The notes: generated by a model not told the origin, from the letters alone. A stretch of DNA of 64,000 nucleotides from Symbiodinium sp. CCMP2592 (GCA_905221615.1 CAJNDT010002779.1:602001-666000); one strand, 5' to 3'; positions 46,139 to 56,999 are shown, numbered from the stretch's first letter. Translations and numbers: made by a program.

Positions 46139-46239
46139 GGGTAGTTGTCAAAATTATGGTCCCTATTTGAGTACCCTAAATATTATGTGCCGTATTATAT
46201 TAAGGACCCAAAAAGGGACCCCAATATTGACAGCCACCC
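46139..46239. mobile_element. Foldback element, family J (copy 4, intact)
   Basis: GGGTAGTTGTCAAAATTATGG to AATATTGACAGCCACCC, flanked by the 4-bp repeat ACCT (46135-46138 and 46240-46243). Confidence 0.88.
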
Positions 46240-46379
46240 ACCTAAACCCCAAACCCGAGCCCTCAACCACACACCCTTCCAGCTTCCACAAGCCCAAGAG
46301 CCACTTTTGGAGCTGTGGCAGTGTCGCCGTCCTGTCTGAGCTCTTGTTGTTAAGTCCGGGTTTGCAGCTGTGTAGCATA

Positions 46380-46490
46380 GCGGCCTAAATAATTGCCAGT
46401 ACTATTTTAAGGCAGGGGTTCCTGATTAATAGTTTCAGTTTAATGGGCCCCGAAACCCTATTCTAATCAGTAAGGCCCCCAAGATAGAAC
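46380..46490. mobile_element. Family P element, diverged
   Basis: GCGGCCTAAATAATTGCCAG and CCTATTCTAATCAGTAAGGCC arms. A second right-end fragment follows at 46541-46565. Confidence 0.6.
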
Positions 46491-46569
46491 CCTACTATAG
46501 ATCCCTTATAAAGGATCCCTTTAAAGGGATCCTTTAAAGGGAACCCTATTCTACTTATTAAGGTCCTAT

Positions 46570-47012
46570 TCATTATATGCATATATATATATATATATGC
46601 TATACATATATATATATATATATATATATGTATATGTGTGTGTGTATATATATATATATATATACATATTATATATATATATATACATAGAGGGTCCCTC
46701 CGTTGCGATTTTCAGGTTTGGGGGTTTGGCGTCGCTGGGTCCTTGGCAGGCCTCCACAGGTTCGATAGGCGTCTTCACCAAAGAAGGTGGCGACCTCAGA
46801 TGCCCTAAGCATACGCATACATATATATATATATATATGCATAGATACAGACACATACATACGTACATACAGCATGCATGCCTGTCTGTCTGTATGCATG
46901 TATGTATGTATGTATGTACGTACGTGTGCATGTGAGTATGTGAGTATGCATGTATTGTATTGTATTGTATTGTATGTATGTATGTATGTATGTATGTATG
47001 TATGTATACATG
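46570..47012. repeat. TA, TATG and GTAT microsatellites
   Basis: (TA)n at 46578-46630 and 46645-46686, TA at 46820-46840, (ATGT)n at 46900-46925 and 46972-47010, TGTAT units at 46950-46975. The short unique piece 46690-46810 is open on both strands. Confidence 0.92.
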
Positions 47013-47108
47013 CATGCAAGCTTCCGTGGTTGCGCACATCCCTAACTCCAGCCAAAAGCGGGCTTACGGCGAACTGTCGCAGAAAAGTCGCCCCGACTTC
47101 AGCCTGTA

Positions 47109-47314
47109 CCCATAGGCTCCATAGTAGTTTGATTTTGGGGTTGCCTTACTTGGAGGTTCATGCGTAGTTATGAGTAGAGTTATAAGAAGGGCAACTGTAC
47201 TTATGACCCATAATAGGGGACTTACAATCCTACGTATAACTACCCATTCATGAACCTCCAAGTATAGGACTCTAAGTATGAGTCCCAATAAGGAACTACT
47301 ATAGAGCCTATGGG
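47109..47314. mobile_element. Foldback element, family D, interrupted by family C
   Basis: CCCATAGGCTCCATAGTAG to CTACTATAGAGCCTATGGG, flanked by TA. The insert is at 47149-47262. Confidence 0.88.
47149..47262. mobile_element. Foldback element, family C (nested in D)
   Basis: CTTGGAGGTTCATGCGTAG to CATTCATGAACCTCCAAG, flanked by TA. Removing it and one TA gives GGTTGCCTTATAGGACTC, the usual family D core. Confidence 0.88.
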
Positions 47315-47379
47315 TACACATCGTTTTTTGCAAGGCCCATTACACAGCTCATGAGATTCCGACCTGCTTCAGCCAGACT

Positions 47380-47640
47380 TTGTGTAGCCGCAGCGTGAAG
47401 GGTTTAGGGAGTTCTTGCATTGCGGCATTGCTTTATCCCATCGAGTTGATCCAGGAGTGGGTGGGACAAGTTGGATATCGGTTGTGTATCTTTGTTGAAT
47501 CCCCCGTGTTCAAAAGCAGGGTTCATGTTGAGGTGCGCCTCTTACCACGCACAACAAGGACCCCTGCCCGCAGCTTTAAAAAGAGACGCATTCATAGCAA
47601 AGCTTATCCCATCAAACCGAATGCAAGTCCCCATAATTAA
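47380..47640 (+). CDS. Coding-like frame, 86 codons
   Basis: CIAALLYPIELIQEWVGQVG, then VESPVFKSRVHVEVRLLP and a basic tail KKRRIHSKAYPIKP, stop TAA. An overlapping plus frame (47471-47686) is equally open. Short TTTAGGG element at its start. Confidence 0.3.
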   Translation: MCSRSVKGLGSSCIAALLYPIELIQEWVGQVGYRLCIFVESPVFKSRVHVEVRLLPRTTRTPARSFKKRRIHSKAYPIKPNASPHN

Positions 47641-47800
47641 GTGCTCGAATGCTGTACTACGCTGTGCTCAGAAAGAGCTTCCTTAAACCCTAAACCCCCG
47701 AACCATGACTCCTCTTCTGTCAGTCGCGTCTCAAGGTATCCACAGTCCAGCCGACATCCCACGCTCGTCGCCGCGCTACAGCGCTAGCAAGTTCAGGAGA

Positions 47801-47913
47801 CCCAGAGAACCCAATACCCCTTAAATAAGGAATAGACCTTCAATTATAGAGGCCTTAATATTATCATTTAAGGTATGTTCCTTAATTAAGGGGTATGGTA
47901 TTGGGTTCTCAGG
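47801..47913. mobile_element. Foldback element, family B (copy 9)
   Basis: CCCAGAGAACCCAATACCCC to GGTATTGGGTTCTCAGG. The 7-bp string CAGGAGA stands on both sides. Confidence 0.82.
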
Positions 47914-47996
47914 AGACATCGGAATTCAGGGACGCAGAGATCAGGTGAGGTTCGCGAAGCTTGACATTCTAGCCAGTTTGGGGGCTTGTGGGTCTG

Positions 47997-48119
47997 GTTA
48001 AAGGCTCATGGGACTTAGTAAATAATAAGGTTATAAGTAGGTTATAGTTAGGCTACCCCCACTTAGGGGACTTATAACCCCAGTTATAACCTACTTACTA
48101 AGTCCCATGATCCTTCAAG
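47997..48119. mobile_element. Foldback element, family C
   Basis: GTTAAAGGCTCATGGGACTT to AGTCCCATGATCCTTCAAG, flanked by TG. Confidence 0.85.
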
Positions 48120-48270
48120 TGGTTCTACATGTTCAGAGCTGAGGTCTATTGCGACGAGTCTCAGGTAGTTTTCATGAAATTCCACTGAATTTGGCGTTGC
48201 GAGTTTCGGGATCCCAGTTTAGGGACCAGTCTGGTCACGAAACTTGAGCCCCCTGAGGCCACGAACAACC

Positions 48271-48379
48271 GTACCCGGTCCAAATACCCGAATAGTAGGG
48301 TTTCAGGTCCTAAAATCCATACTCTGAATGGTTTTTGGACCTCGAAACCCTACTATTTGAGTACCTGGACCCTCTGGGG
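48271..48379. mobile_element. Foldback element, family F
   Basis: GTACCCGGTCCAAATACCCG with AATAGTAGGGTTTCAGG, to its inverse ending GGACCCTCTGGGG. Confidence 0.82.
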
Positions 48380-48730
48380 TAATCAACCCCAAACAGTAGA
48401 CGCCGTACACAGCCGACCCGAAAGCCTAACGCCTAAAGCACACCATCAGGGCCAATGCAAGCCGAGGATATTTTTTGCTTTGGGGCTTAAGGTTCGGATC
48501 GGGGGTGCAGTCAGGGTTGTTTTCTTATAATTATGAGAAGTGTGAAACCACACATTTCAAAACCTTTACCCTAGGGCTCAAAATATCCCAACAGCCTTAT
48601 ATAGTATGGTCTTTGGGCCCAAAAGCCTTAAAATATGAGTCCTTAGAGCCTATAGGGGTTATGATACCCTCGTCAAGCGTTCCAACACCCTTTATAGAAG
48701 CCAGAGAGGTCCCCAGTCAATGTACAACGG

Positions 48731-48907
48731 TTGATGATAGAAATCCTGCATTACCCATAATAAGGAATATACCAAGGGGTTCCTTTAAGGGATCTATAGG
48801 GTTAGGGTTTAGGGAGATAAATCCTGCATTAGCTGCCCCATAGTAAGGAATACCATAATTCCCATAGTTTAGGGCCCTTATTGTAATGCAGGATTTATAT
48901 CATCAAC
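48731..48907. mobile_element. Foldback element, family R, with internal insertion
   Basis: TTGATGATAGAAATCCTGC to GCAGGATTTATATCATCAA. The interior holds a duplicated arm (GATAAATCCTGCATTAG) and an inserted TTTAAGGGATCTATAGGG plus TTAGGG piece. Confidence 0.78.
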
Positions 48908-49269
48908 AGAAGTTCAGGCAGAATGGGTGTTGGTGCTGTATGTGCTATAGGGCTTCAGGTTCACGGGTTGCAAGTTTTGCAAGTGTTGTTCGCTTAAGGG
49001 GATGTTGAACGGATGTTGCAGGACGTCTTCAAAGTGAGAGCCGACGTTTCACGGGCCAGCTGAATCACACCAGCGAAGTGTCCCGAGAAATTACTCTTAG
49101 TTTGGGCTGAGGGTTGATGAGGGTTTAGAGCTCTGGTTTGAACGTTGTTCCCCCTGACTGACCATGCACCATCGTATATAAATTCTCCAAAGCAGCATGC
49201 CCCTGAATGATGTCGTCCCTCCAGTCCCCAAACAACTAAAACCGTGAAGCACTGAAGGACAGGGTCATA

Positions 49270-49515
49270 GTGTTTCTAGCTCTGTACGGACTGCGGGCAC
49301 ACTTTGATAATGTCCCAGACCTCTACGTGGCAACCTGGACCCTTCCCCCATGGCTTCGATGGTGTTCTTGTTCACGGTTGAGGGGAGTGGTCGTGTCAAG
49401 ATTGTTTTGGCTGGGTTGGCTTGCAAGCTTTATCGTTGGAGTATGGGCCAGTATGGTGTTTGGGGTTGTGTTGTCTTCGTGTCAGGCTGTAGTCATAGTG
49501 CTTGTTGTAGAGTCG
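49270..49515 (+). CDS. Coding-like frame with hydrophobic segments
   Basis: ALYGLRAHFDNVPDLYVATW, then LFWLGWLASFIVGVWASMV and VVLSSCQAVVIVLVVE. The two hydrophobic runs could be membrane helices, but the T/G-rich base composition alone would produce them. It runs into a family D element. Confidence 0.27.
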
Positions 49516-49522
49516 AGTACTA

Positions 49523-49613
49523 CCCATAGGCCCCAAATAGTTCCTTTGGGATTACGACCTTATGGGATTCTGAATATGAACCCCAAAAAGGAAACAACTG
49601 TGGGGCCTTAGTG
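49523..49613. mobile_element. Foldback element, family D (copy 5)
   Basis: CCCATAGGCCCCAAATAG to ACTGTGGGGCCTTAGTG, 91 bp, flanked by TA. Confidence 0.88.
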
Positions 49614-49897
49614 TAGACCCCGAACCTTGACACGCCGAAACCCCTAAAACCTGCACTGGATCGGATCAAAACCAGTTCCGAGAATTCACAACCAAAAGGC
49701 AGGAGTGATTTCCAGACGCTGGCAATTTTAAGCTTCCGGTCTGTCTGCCCAACTCGCAGACCCTTCTTGTGTGCCGCTTGGTCTGCACGCAGATAAGGTG
49801 CCGATGTTCGGGCATTCGGAAGGCACAGCGGCTTAGGGTTATGGCTTGAATTCATGAGTCCAAGTCAGAACTCGCCGATGGCCAAACAAGTTGACCT

Positions 49898-50233
49898 GTG
49901 GCATGGAGTTGCCTGCGCAAGCTTGTAGTTGTAGATGTGTCACCGCTCACCGGTGCTCACATACAAACACACGGCCTAGACATGCCACTCACACCCGTGC
50001 GAGAAACTTCTTTCAGACGGAGCATCGAACACTGCCACCGCCTCGTAACCCTAAACCCAAACCCTAAACCGTACCCCAGCATGCAGCTTCGAGCTACCGT
50101 CGATACCAGGCCCCTCTGCTTTGATCGATTGATGGCGGAACTACCCCATACGTCTTTCAACCAGCATTCCACGTGGGAAGCCAAGCTTCATGTGCAAAAG
50201 TCCAGCCTCCTCGCCCCTGGCCTCTCAAGATAA
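49898..50233 (+). CDS. Coding-like frame, 111 codons, crossed by telomere-type DNA
   Basis: Begins KLVVVDVSPLTGAHIQTH, then RETSFRRSIEHCHRLV. The middle LNPNPKPYP is simply translated CCCTAAACC (50047-50072). Then CFDRLMAELPHTSFNQHS. The CCCTAAA piece in the middle argues for two exons or for chance. A minus frame overlaps. Confidence 0.27.
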   Translation: MAWSCLRKLVVVDVSPLTGAHIQTHGLDMPLTPVRETSFRRSIEHCHRLVTLNPNPKPYPSMQLRATVDTRPLCFDRLMAELPHTSFNQHSTWEAKLHVQKSSLLAPGLSR

Positions 50234-50470
50234 ACCCTAAATCCCAAAAACCCTAAAACCCTGCAGCCCTAAACCCTAACACCATAGAACCCTAAGGCCC
50301 GAAACCCTAAAACCCTAAAACCCTGAAGCCCTAAAGCCCTAAAACCCCAAAGCCCTAAAAACCTTAAAACCCTAAACCCCTAAACCCCTAAACCCTTATA
50401 CATCCCCTTTAAAGGAACCCTATTAAACCCCTATAGATCCCCTTTAAAGGAGCCCTAAACCCCCCTAAAC
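50232..50470. repeat. Degenerate telomere-type block, CCCTAAA orientation
   Basis: CCCTAAA, CCCTAAAACC and CCCTAAGGCC units, ending with TATAGATCCCCTTTAAAGG palindromes. Confidence 0.85.
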
Positions 50471-50533
50471 CCCCAAGATGGCTCGATCAGCCGAGGCTTG
50501 CCATCATCCGGGCGACTCTCGTTTCAGTTCCGA

Positions 50534-50741
50534 TCCAGAGACTCCATTATCCCATAAATTAAGGAATACCTGGGGATCCGAAACCCTACCGTTTTAAGGG
50601 TTCTACCCTCTAATTAAGGGGTCATGACCTGCTATTTTGTGGGGTTTGGGGTCACAGGTATACCTTAGAATTATAGTAGGGGCCCCCTATATGATTTGAA
50701 TATACATGAAATTATATTAGGGGGTGCCCTATATGATCTGA

Positions 50742-50773
<32 letters not shown>

Positions 50774-50930
50774 CTTAAATTATAGTAAGGGTCCCCTATA
50801 TGATTTGAGTATACCTTAAATTACAGTAAGGGCCCCTTATATGATTTGAATATACCTGAAATTATTGTAGGGGCCCTTAATGGTGATTTAAGGTATATTC
50901 CTTAATTAAGGGGATATTGGAGTCTCTGGG
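50534..50930. mobile_element. Family B element, expanded and carrying family M
   Basis: Ends TCCAGAGACTCCATTATCCC / GGATATTGGAGTCTCTGGG, flanked by GA. It grew to 397 bp by insertion of family M (50568-50659) and by about five tandem copies of a TTAAATTATAGTAAGGGYCC / CCTATATGATTTGAATATAC unit. Confidence 0.88.
50568..50659. mobile_element. Foldback element, family M (nested in B)
   Basis: ACCTGGGGATCCGAAACCC to GGGGTCACAGGT. The family B sequence AAGGAATATACCTT is split as AAGGAAT | ATACCTT, with TA duplicated at the junction. Confidence 0.9.
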
Positions 50931-51019
50931 GAAGGGGATCGGTGCCTCGGAATTCAGGTCCCTCCCCCTGCAGGGGTGTCTAAGGCTAAGCAGAGCCGAC
51001 TCTACAAGAATTAGGGTTT

Positions 51020-51098
51020 CCTAGACCCCCAAAAGTAGTTAAAATAATGGCCCAAAACCTATAAAAGGCTCTTATTCTACATACTTTTGGGGTCCAGG
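51020..51098. mobile_element. Foldback element, family G (79 bp)
   Basis: CCTAGACCCCCAAAAGTAG to ATACTTTTGGGGTCCAGG, flanked by TT. Inverted relative to 2509. Confidence 0.87.
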
Positions 51099-51521
51099 TT
51101 GTTAGGGTTTAGGGTAGCCGACTCTACAAGAGTTTCGCGCCGAGTCGTTCAAAGAGGGGTCGCCTTAGGGTACAAGTTCGAAGATCGGGGGTTCAGGGTT
51201 TAGGCGTATACACACGGTTGTTTTGGCACCAACAGCGTTTGTTCATACTTGTTTAGGGTTCGGGGTACTCGGTTAAGGCCTATAATTTAGTTGTAAGCCC
51301 TAACTCCCTCCCAGCCCTGTACCCTAAACCCTGCACCCAATTCATGGGGGAGCCGGTTTGTCTTTGGAGCTACCTGTTCATGTTTGCTCTGGATATCTGT
51401 CCCCTAATAGAGAGCAGATCCTTCTGGCAGTCTCAAGCGGTTGAGGGTTTGGGGGGTTTAGGGTTTAATACTCTTTAGGACTTAGGGCCAACCTTTTTTA
51501 TCGAGTTGGGTGTAACTTTTA

Positions 51522-51600
51522 CCTAGACCTCAAAAAGTAGGCAAAATAATGGCCCAAAACCTACAACAGGCTATTATTCTACACACTTTTGGGGTCCAGG
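51522..51600. mobile_element. Foldback element, family G (79 bp)
   Basis: CCTAGACCTCAAAAAGTAGG to CACACTTTTGGGGTCCAGG, flanked by TA. Same length as the copies at 51020 and 61898. Confidence 0.88.
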
Positions 51601-51634
51601 TAGGGTCCTGGTCCAAAGCTGTCCCTCTCATTCA

Positions 51635-51735
51635 TATTCATAACAACCATAACAATAACTGTAATGATCATAATAACCATAACAATAACCATAATCATCA
51701 AAATAACCATAATAACAACTGTAACCAAAACTGTG
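51635..51735. repeat. AACCATAATAAC-type minisatellite
   Basis: Imperfect CATAACAATAACCATAATCA units. Translates as Asn/His runs. From 51760 to 52960 I see only short CCCTAAA patches (51960, 52170) and no confident gene. Confidence 0.8.
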
Positions 51736-52976
51736 CAGTTTGCAAGCACATCAACACTAGCATGGTCTTGACAGAGGTTGGACACCCCTGGCCAGGGCTT
51801 TGAGATTGGTTGGTTCATCGAAAGTTGCAGTGGCTTTCAGCAAAGCTGAAGCCGTTTGCACCTCTCGCCCATTGCATTTGCACAGCCAGCAAGACTTGAG
51901 TTTGAACCGGTACGGCATGGTAGTAAGACTGCGCACCCTGTCATCTTCCACGACGTCTTCACCCTAAGCCCTAAACCCTAAACAGAACACCTAAACCCTA
52001 AACCGACAGAAGTGTGGAGTCCAGCCTTCTTGAAACTTTGCCGGTTGAAACGTGGCATGCACCGGTTTTCAGTCGCATGGTGTTTGATTTTCGCTCACGT
52101 GCCAGCAGATGTGTATAGACTGCATCAGTCTTCATCTTGAAAATGCAACATGTTGTCAAGATCCCTAAACCCTAAACCCTAAATCCAGCCAGCTTCACCC
52201 CTGGATTACTTGTTTCAACGAGTCGTCTGACCTTTGCACCACTAGTAATTTGGCACCCTGCAGAGCGTCAGTGCAAACCCTCAGCCCCTAAATTTTCCCA
52301 TGGATCCAAAAGTCTACACCTCAGATCCCTCCGCTGTCGTAGTACCTCAAGCCCACCTGAACCCTCATAAAGCCTAAACCCAAGCTACGCTGGCGTCACC
52401 ATCGAGCACATGCCGTATCGCTCTCTGGTACCTCGGAAGTGCCGGAGCTCTGGCAATTAGGGAATGCGTTGCATGGCCTATAGGACTCGGAGACTTAGCA
52501 TGGTTTCGACGAGACGTCCATGGGGGTCTGTCTTAGGAGAAACGGATATAGCTAGGAGGGTTAAGATAGCTTCACTTACAGCTGCTTGCAGCCCCTTTCA
52601 AGTGTACTTATAAAGTGTCCCGGTGTCAGGGTTTGCAGCGCAGGTCAAAATTGCAAAGATGACACAGTCTTTTGGCAGCCTGCAGGGTTCTGCGAGGGCT
52701 TTCTTAGGAGTTCCATCAGGATTCCATACGGGTCCTTGTAACGGTTGCGGGTTTGGGGCTTGGGGCTCCAAATAGGAACTAGGTTGTATATAATATACTT
52801 GGATGTCCGGGTGCAAGTAGCTAGGTAGTGAGCGGTGAGCGGAGGACTTGCTTCAGAACGATGGAAACAATAGGTTAGCATGAGGGTTTGTCAAGCTGGT
52901 TCGGCAGCTAGGCCCGGGCTGCATGATTTAGCAGGATCTTCAAGTAGGGTCGAGGGCTTCTGATTGAGGGATTTTC

Positions 52977-53355
52977 TTATAGTGCACCGATACACGCAAC
53001 GACTTTGACGTGCGCTTTGGGAGATGCAAACACCAACGCGCATACCCCAACTGAAACATCAATCGCCACGGCATGGTGTGGAAGTCTTGGGGCTTCGATA
53101 CCTGTCATGTCACTCGAAGCTGCGTGCTGCATAATGCCCTTGTAAGAAGTAAGGTCCACAACAAGGGTTTTCGTTGCTGATTGTCAAGACTGCGTTTGTT
53201 TTGGCGTGCACGTCTAGCAACCGAAAGAACCACGCCTGGAGAGCGCGATACATTAAGGCGTAGCCGAAAAGAATCCAGTCTAGGGGTTCCTTTATAAGGT
53301 TGTAGCAGGCAGGGCTTGTTATGGGGGTTATCATAAGCCCAGAAGGTCCAAGCAC
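52977..53355 (-). other. Minus-strand coding-like region
   Basis: Minus frames 53110-53355 (FGYALMYRALQAWFFRLLDV) and 52977-53159 (MQHAASSDMTGIEAPRLPHH) follow each other in different frames. The region is unique and moderately protein-like. If real, it is a rare minus-strand gene piece, possibly frameshifted. Confidence 0.25.
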
Positions 53356-53446
53356 TCAAATAGTAGGGTTTCGAGGTCCAAAAACCATGCAGAGTATGGA
53401 TTTTAGGACCTGAAACCCTACTATTCGGGTACTTGGACCCTCTGGG
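53338..53446. mobile_element. Foldback element, family F
   Basis: CCCAGAAGGTCCAAGCACTC to GGGTACTTGGACCCTCTGGG, 109 bp, flanked by AAG on both sides. Very similar to 48271. Confidence 0.87.
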
Positions 53447-53527
53447 AAGGTCACTGTAAGGGTTTCTGCAGGTTCTTCTTGGGAACCCCGATGAGAACTG
53501 GACTATTCACCGAAGCAGTGTTTACTG

Positions 53528-53641
53528 CTTGGAGGTTCATGGGTAGTCATAAGTAGGGTTATAAGTCCCCTAATATGGGTTATAAGTACAGTTACCCTAT
53601 ATACTTATAACTCTACTTATAACTATCCATGAACCTCCAAG
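53528..53641. mobile_element. Foldback element, family C (short subtype)
   Basis: CTTGGAGGTTCATGGGTAG to CTATCCATGAACCTCCAAG, 114 bp, flanked by TG. Confidence 0.9.
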
Positions 53642-53706
53642 TGGAGGTCAAGACAAGCTTGGAGTTGTTTCAACGTGTACGCCCTGTCCCTGAATGTCTT
53701 AGCCTA

Positions 53707-53805
53707 CCTGTAGTCTCCATTGTAGTTCCTTTTTTGGCTTAACCAGCTACATAGCAAGGATCCCATAAGGTAACACCAAAAAAAGAATTACAATGGAGAC
53801 TATCG
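53707..53805. mobile_element. Foldback element, family A (copy 6)
   Basis: CCTGTAGTCTCCATTGTAG to TTACAATGGAGACTATCG, about 99 bp. Confidence 0.82.
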
Positions 53806-54148
53806 AAAGTTCACAGGTCATCAAAAAGCACTCCAAACCCTGGGCCCAGCTAAACCCTGTTAGCAGTAGTGCAACAGGCCGCAGCAATCTGCAATCCCAG
53901 CACGCGACCTTTTTTGGCGCACTGAGCGTTCTCTCTTGGACGGGGAGGAACCATCCCAGTAATGCAGCCGATATTCGCGATTCCAGGAACACGCTGTAGC
54001 ATGTCACGATGTAGAATGTAGAATAAGCTACAGGGCCGCTCAAGATCTTGAACCAGAATCTGAATTGGTGTGAACACGTTTAAACGGCATCAGACGCCGC
54101 CCAGTTGGTCCTGCACTCGAAAGCTCCTTTGTTCTGATTTGGTGATTA

Positions 54149-54254
54149 ATATAGGGGCCTTAATAAATACCTATACTATTTTGGGTGGGCTTCTTATTAT
54201 AAGTATAGTACAACGGGACCCAAAACCATATTCTACTTATTAAGGCCCCTATAT
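54149..54254. mobile_element. Foldback element, family P (intact)
   Basis: ATATAGGGGCCTTAATAAAT to ACTTATTAAGGCCCCTATAT, 106 bp, flanked by TA. The right flank reads TTAG|TC. Confidence 0.88.
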
Positions 54255-54486
54255 TAGTCATCGCCATCTTGATTCCTAACATGTCTGTGCTGACGCTTCC
54301 CTGCGATGCTTCTTGTTGTTTCTTCTAGCATATCACCGGAGGAGCCCCGCCTCATAAAGACAAAGCTTAACCTAAGCTCTGAGCAACTTATGTAAGGATA
54401 AATCCACATTCCTGGCCCCGAAACGTCCCGAACACCCTCACAACTAGACTCTTTAAGCCTTAGTCGCTAAAGTCTTAGGCCAACAG

Positions 54487-54528
54487 CCTGCAGAGCCTGC
54501 AGCGAATCGGAAGGACATGTGCAAAGGC
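54487..54528 (+). CDS. Possible Glu-Pro/Ala fragment PAEPAANRKDMCK
   Basis: GGCCAACAG| in the same phase as the modules at 26-33 kb. Short, with no clear donor. Confidence 0.22.
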
Positions 54529-54582
54529 TTAGGGCAAGTTGCAGACATAGAGGTATCTGGTCGGATTGCTGGTGCTTATATG

Positions 54583-54711
54583 GTGAGAGAGAGCGAGAGA
54601 GAGAGTCAGAGAGAGTCAGAGAGAGTCAGAGAGAGAGAGAGAGAGACAGACAGATAGAGAGAGACAGATAGAGAGAGAGACAGAGAGAGACAGAGAGAGA
54701 CAGAGAGCGAC

Positions 54712-54764
<53 letters not shown>

Positions 54765-54826
54765 CAGAGGGAGGCAGACGGAGAGAGAGAGAGAGAGAGA
54801 GACAGAGAGAGAGGGAGAGAGAGTGT

Positions 54827-54920
<94 letters not shown>

Positions 54921-54990
54921 CGGAGAGAGAGGGAGAGAGAGACAGGGAGAAAGATAGAAGGAGAAGCAGAAAATGAGAGACTGAGGCAGA
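54583..54990. repeat. GA/GACA microsatellite
   Basis: (GA)n interrupted by GACAGA, GTCAGA and GGCAGA. The 172-codon Ser/Leu minus frame and others are artefacts. Confidence 0.95.
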
Positions 54991-55132
54991 TAAGCGACAG
55001 GAACACAACAAGTATTTATTAGTCGGGTACGGGCATGGAGACGAAAACTGAGAACAAGTGAGCGAGCACGGAGGCGAGCAAAGATGAAAGGCAGTGAGCG
55101 AGAGATGAGGTGAGAAGGAGGCAGAATACTTC

Positions 55133-55303
55133 ATGCTGTGGGCATGTGGAGGCCGTCAGGATTTATTAAGGGCACGTGTGCTGTCCCCACACCTCACCCT
55201 CAAGCATCACTTGGGACAAGTTGACCTAGGATGCACAGACTTTGCAATCATGGATCGCGCGAGCTGCTTGAGGTTGGCATCAGGTCCGGAAACTACGGAC
55301 TAA
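55133..55303 (+). CDS. Small frame, 56 codons, starting MLWACGGRQDLLRARV
   Basis: ATG to TAA with balanced composition: SPHLTLKHHLGQVDLGC, then FAIMDRASCLRLASGPE. It begins 140 bp after the GA tract. Could be an exon or a chance frame. 55304-55880 shows nothing else I can support. Confidence 0.28.
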   Translation: MLWACGGRQDLLRARVLSPHLTLKHHLGQVDLGCTDFAIMDRASCLRLASGPETTD

Positions 55304-55901
55304 AGATCCTCCTTTGTGTAATTCGGGAGCCGATGGCGTAGTTCTGCATTTCTACACAAGCCGGGAGTTAATCTGGCACGTGGGCCACCAAACGGGGTAA
55401 TTACGTACTGGAGAGATGTTTGTGTCTGCTGAATCATCTGTTTCATTTTGCGGGCACCACCAGACTAAGTGCGTCATCAACATGTGCATGCGCTTTGATG
55501 AACTTCCCTGTGTCTTTCACCCGAACCCTGACCAGTACACCTCTATCGGGAACCCACATGGGTGACGTATGCACAGAGGGCTTAGTTTTCTGACAAGCAA
55601 TACGGCTAAAGCTTAGGGTTTAGGGGCTTGGGGTTTCTGGGCGAAGCTCTTGTTTTGATAGACAGTGACGTGATCTGCTTCACAAAACAAACACTAACAC
55701 CCTTCGTGCAAGGACCTGCACAACCGAACTCCTAATCGCAAGAAGCCTCGCATAGTATGCTGCTATCAGCCCTGGAGATCGTTTTGAGGGTAACCCAGAC
55801 GATTACCGAAAGCCGCCGACGTTTAAGAGGGCTGTTGCTTGTCTGTTTGGAAGTGAAGGCTTTCCGGTTTAGGGCGCCAGGGTTCCTGTACGGGTTGTAT
55901 A

Positions 55902-56003
55902 ATATAGGATTCTAAATAGTTACCTATGCTATTTTGGTGGTTCCTTATCATAAATACAGTATAATATCCCCAAAACCTCATCTAATTATGAAGGCCCCTA
56001 TAT
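55902..56003. mobile_element. Foldback element, family P
   Basis: ATATAGGATTCTAAATAG to CTAATTATGAAGGCCCCTATAT, flanked by TA. The right flank again gives TTAG|TC. Confidence 0.83.
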
Positions 56004-56019
56004 TAGTCTGAGGGTCACC

Positions 56020-56340
56020 GGTTACCATGCGAGTCGTCACACCTCCTGACATTGGTGAAATGCCATCGCGCCCCTTGTAGAAGTCAAGCAGCTGGCGCCC
56101 GCGCCCCAGTTGAATTTAGATGAGCTTCTAGTATAAATTTGTACGTAAAGCTGGCCGTGGGTGCCGATGCTGCCTGTGGCAGATGATTTTCATCTGAGGG
56201 GGCGTGACTTTGCAGGCACCTTCGTGCCAAAAGCAAACCCTATAAACTCTAATAGGAGAGAGAACAGCCTTTCATTCACCCAAATCCTCCTAAACCCTAC
56301 TCCGCCTACTCCCTAACCCAAGGTTGTGCATATTCGAGAC
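56020..56340. other. No recognisable feature
   Basis: Unique DNA with a weak CCTAAACCC patch at 56285. A family J right-end fragment (AAAGGGACC, AGAACTACCC) lies at 56417-56450. Confidence 0.4.
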
Positions 56341-56500
56341 AAGTAAATGGGTGGTTCACTAAGTTGGAGTGCCTTGTTGTGTCCGTTTTATAAGCGTGCC
56401 GCCTTTCTTATGTGTTGCAAAAAAGGGACCCTGATGTAGAGAACTACCCGTATACGTAGGCCAGTGATTCGGAACTTTTAAAGCCGGAGAAGCAAAACTA

Positions 56501-56558
56501 CCTATAGTTTCCATTGTAGATTTGGTTAAGCAAAGCACGAAAAAACAATGGAGACTGT
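56501..56558. mobile_element. Family A element, internal deletion (58 bp)
   Basis: CCTATAGTTTCCATTGTAG and ACAATGGAGACTGTA arms with almost no interior. Confidence 0.75.
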
Positions 56559-56907
56559 AAATAAACTGGATGCACAAGCACTTAGACTACTTAGACTTAA
56601 ATCGGGTCAACTGGTAAAACCTAGTAAATGCGTCTTCGGGAGCCTTACAGGCAAAGGAACAATAATGCTGGTGATTTTTTTCGGTCGATCATGAGATAAA
56701 ACCAGTTTGCCGGAGGGTCTAGGGTTCTTCTTGGCTGGGGTCTAGGGTTTCCGGGGTTCAGGCTGTGGCGGTTCCTAGTTCGCAAGCGCTAGGAAAAGGC
56801 TTGTTGCCAATTCTGTCCGCCCCCTATCATCGCGGCAACTTGCTTTGTCACCCGTTGTTGATGGGCGCCGCCCATGCTTTCCACGTGGGGTTTGCCAGCG
56901 GAAAGTA

Positions 56908-56999
56908 GGCATAGGCCCCAAAGTAGATTTTTTTGGGATTACCTTACAGGATTCTAAACATGAACCCCAAAGAAAAAAACCACCGTGGGCCTATATGGG
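56908..56999. mobile_element. Foldback element, family D (copy 6)
   Basis: GGCATAGGCCCCAAAGTAG to CACCGTGGGCCTATATGGG, flanked by TA. Confidence 0.85.

Noticed and set aside
52977-53355. Retroelement reverse-transcriptase fragment
   Set aside because: The minus frames looked vaguely like it, but no catalytic YxDD-type motif or neighbouring domain is present.
54616-55134. 172- and 126-codon Ser/Leu-rich minus frames
   Set aside because: Translation of the GA microsatellite. The apparent signal-peptide-like composition is an artefact.
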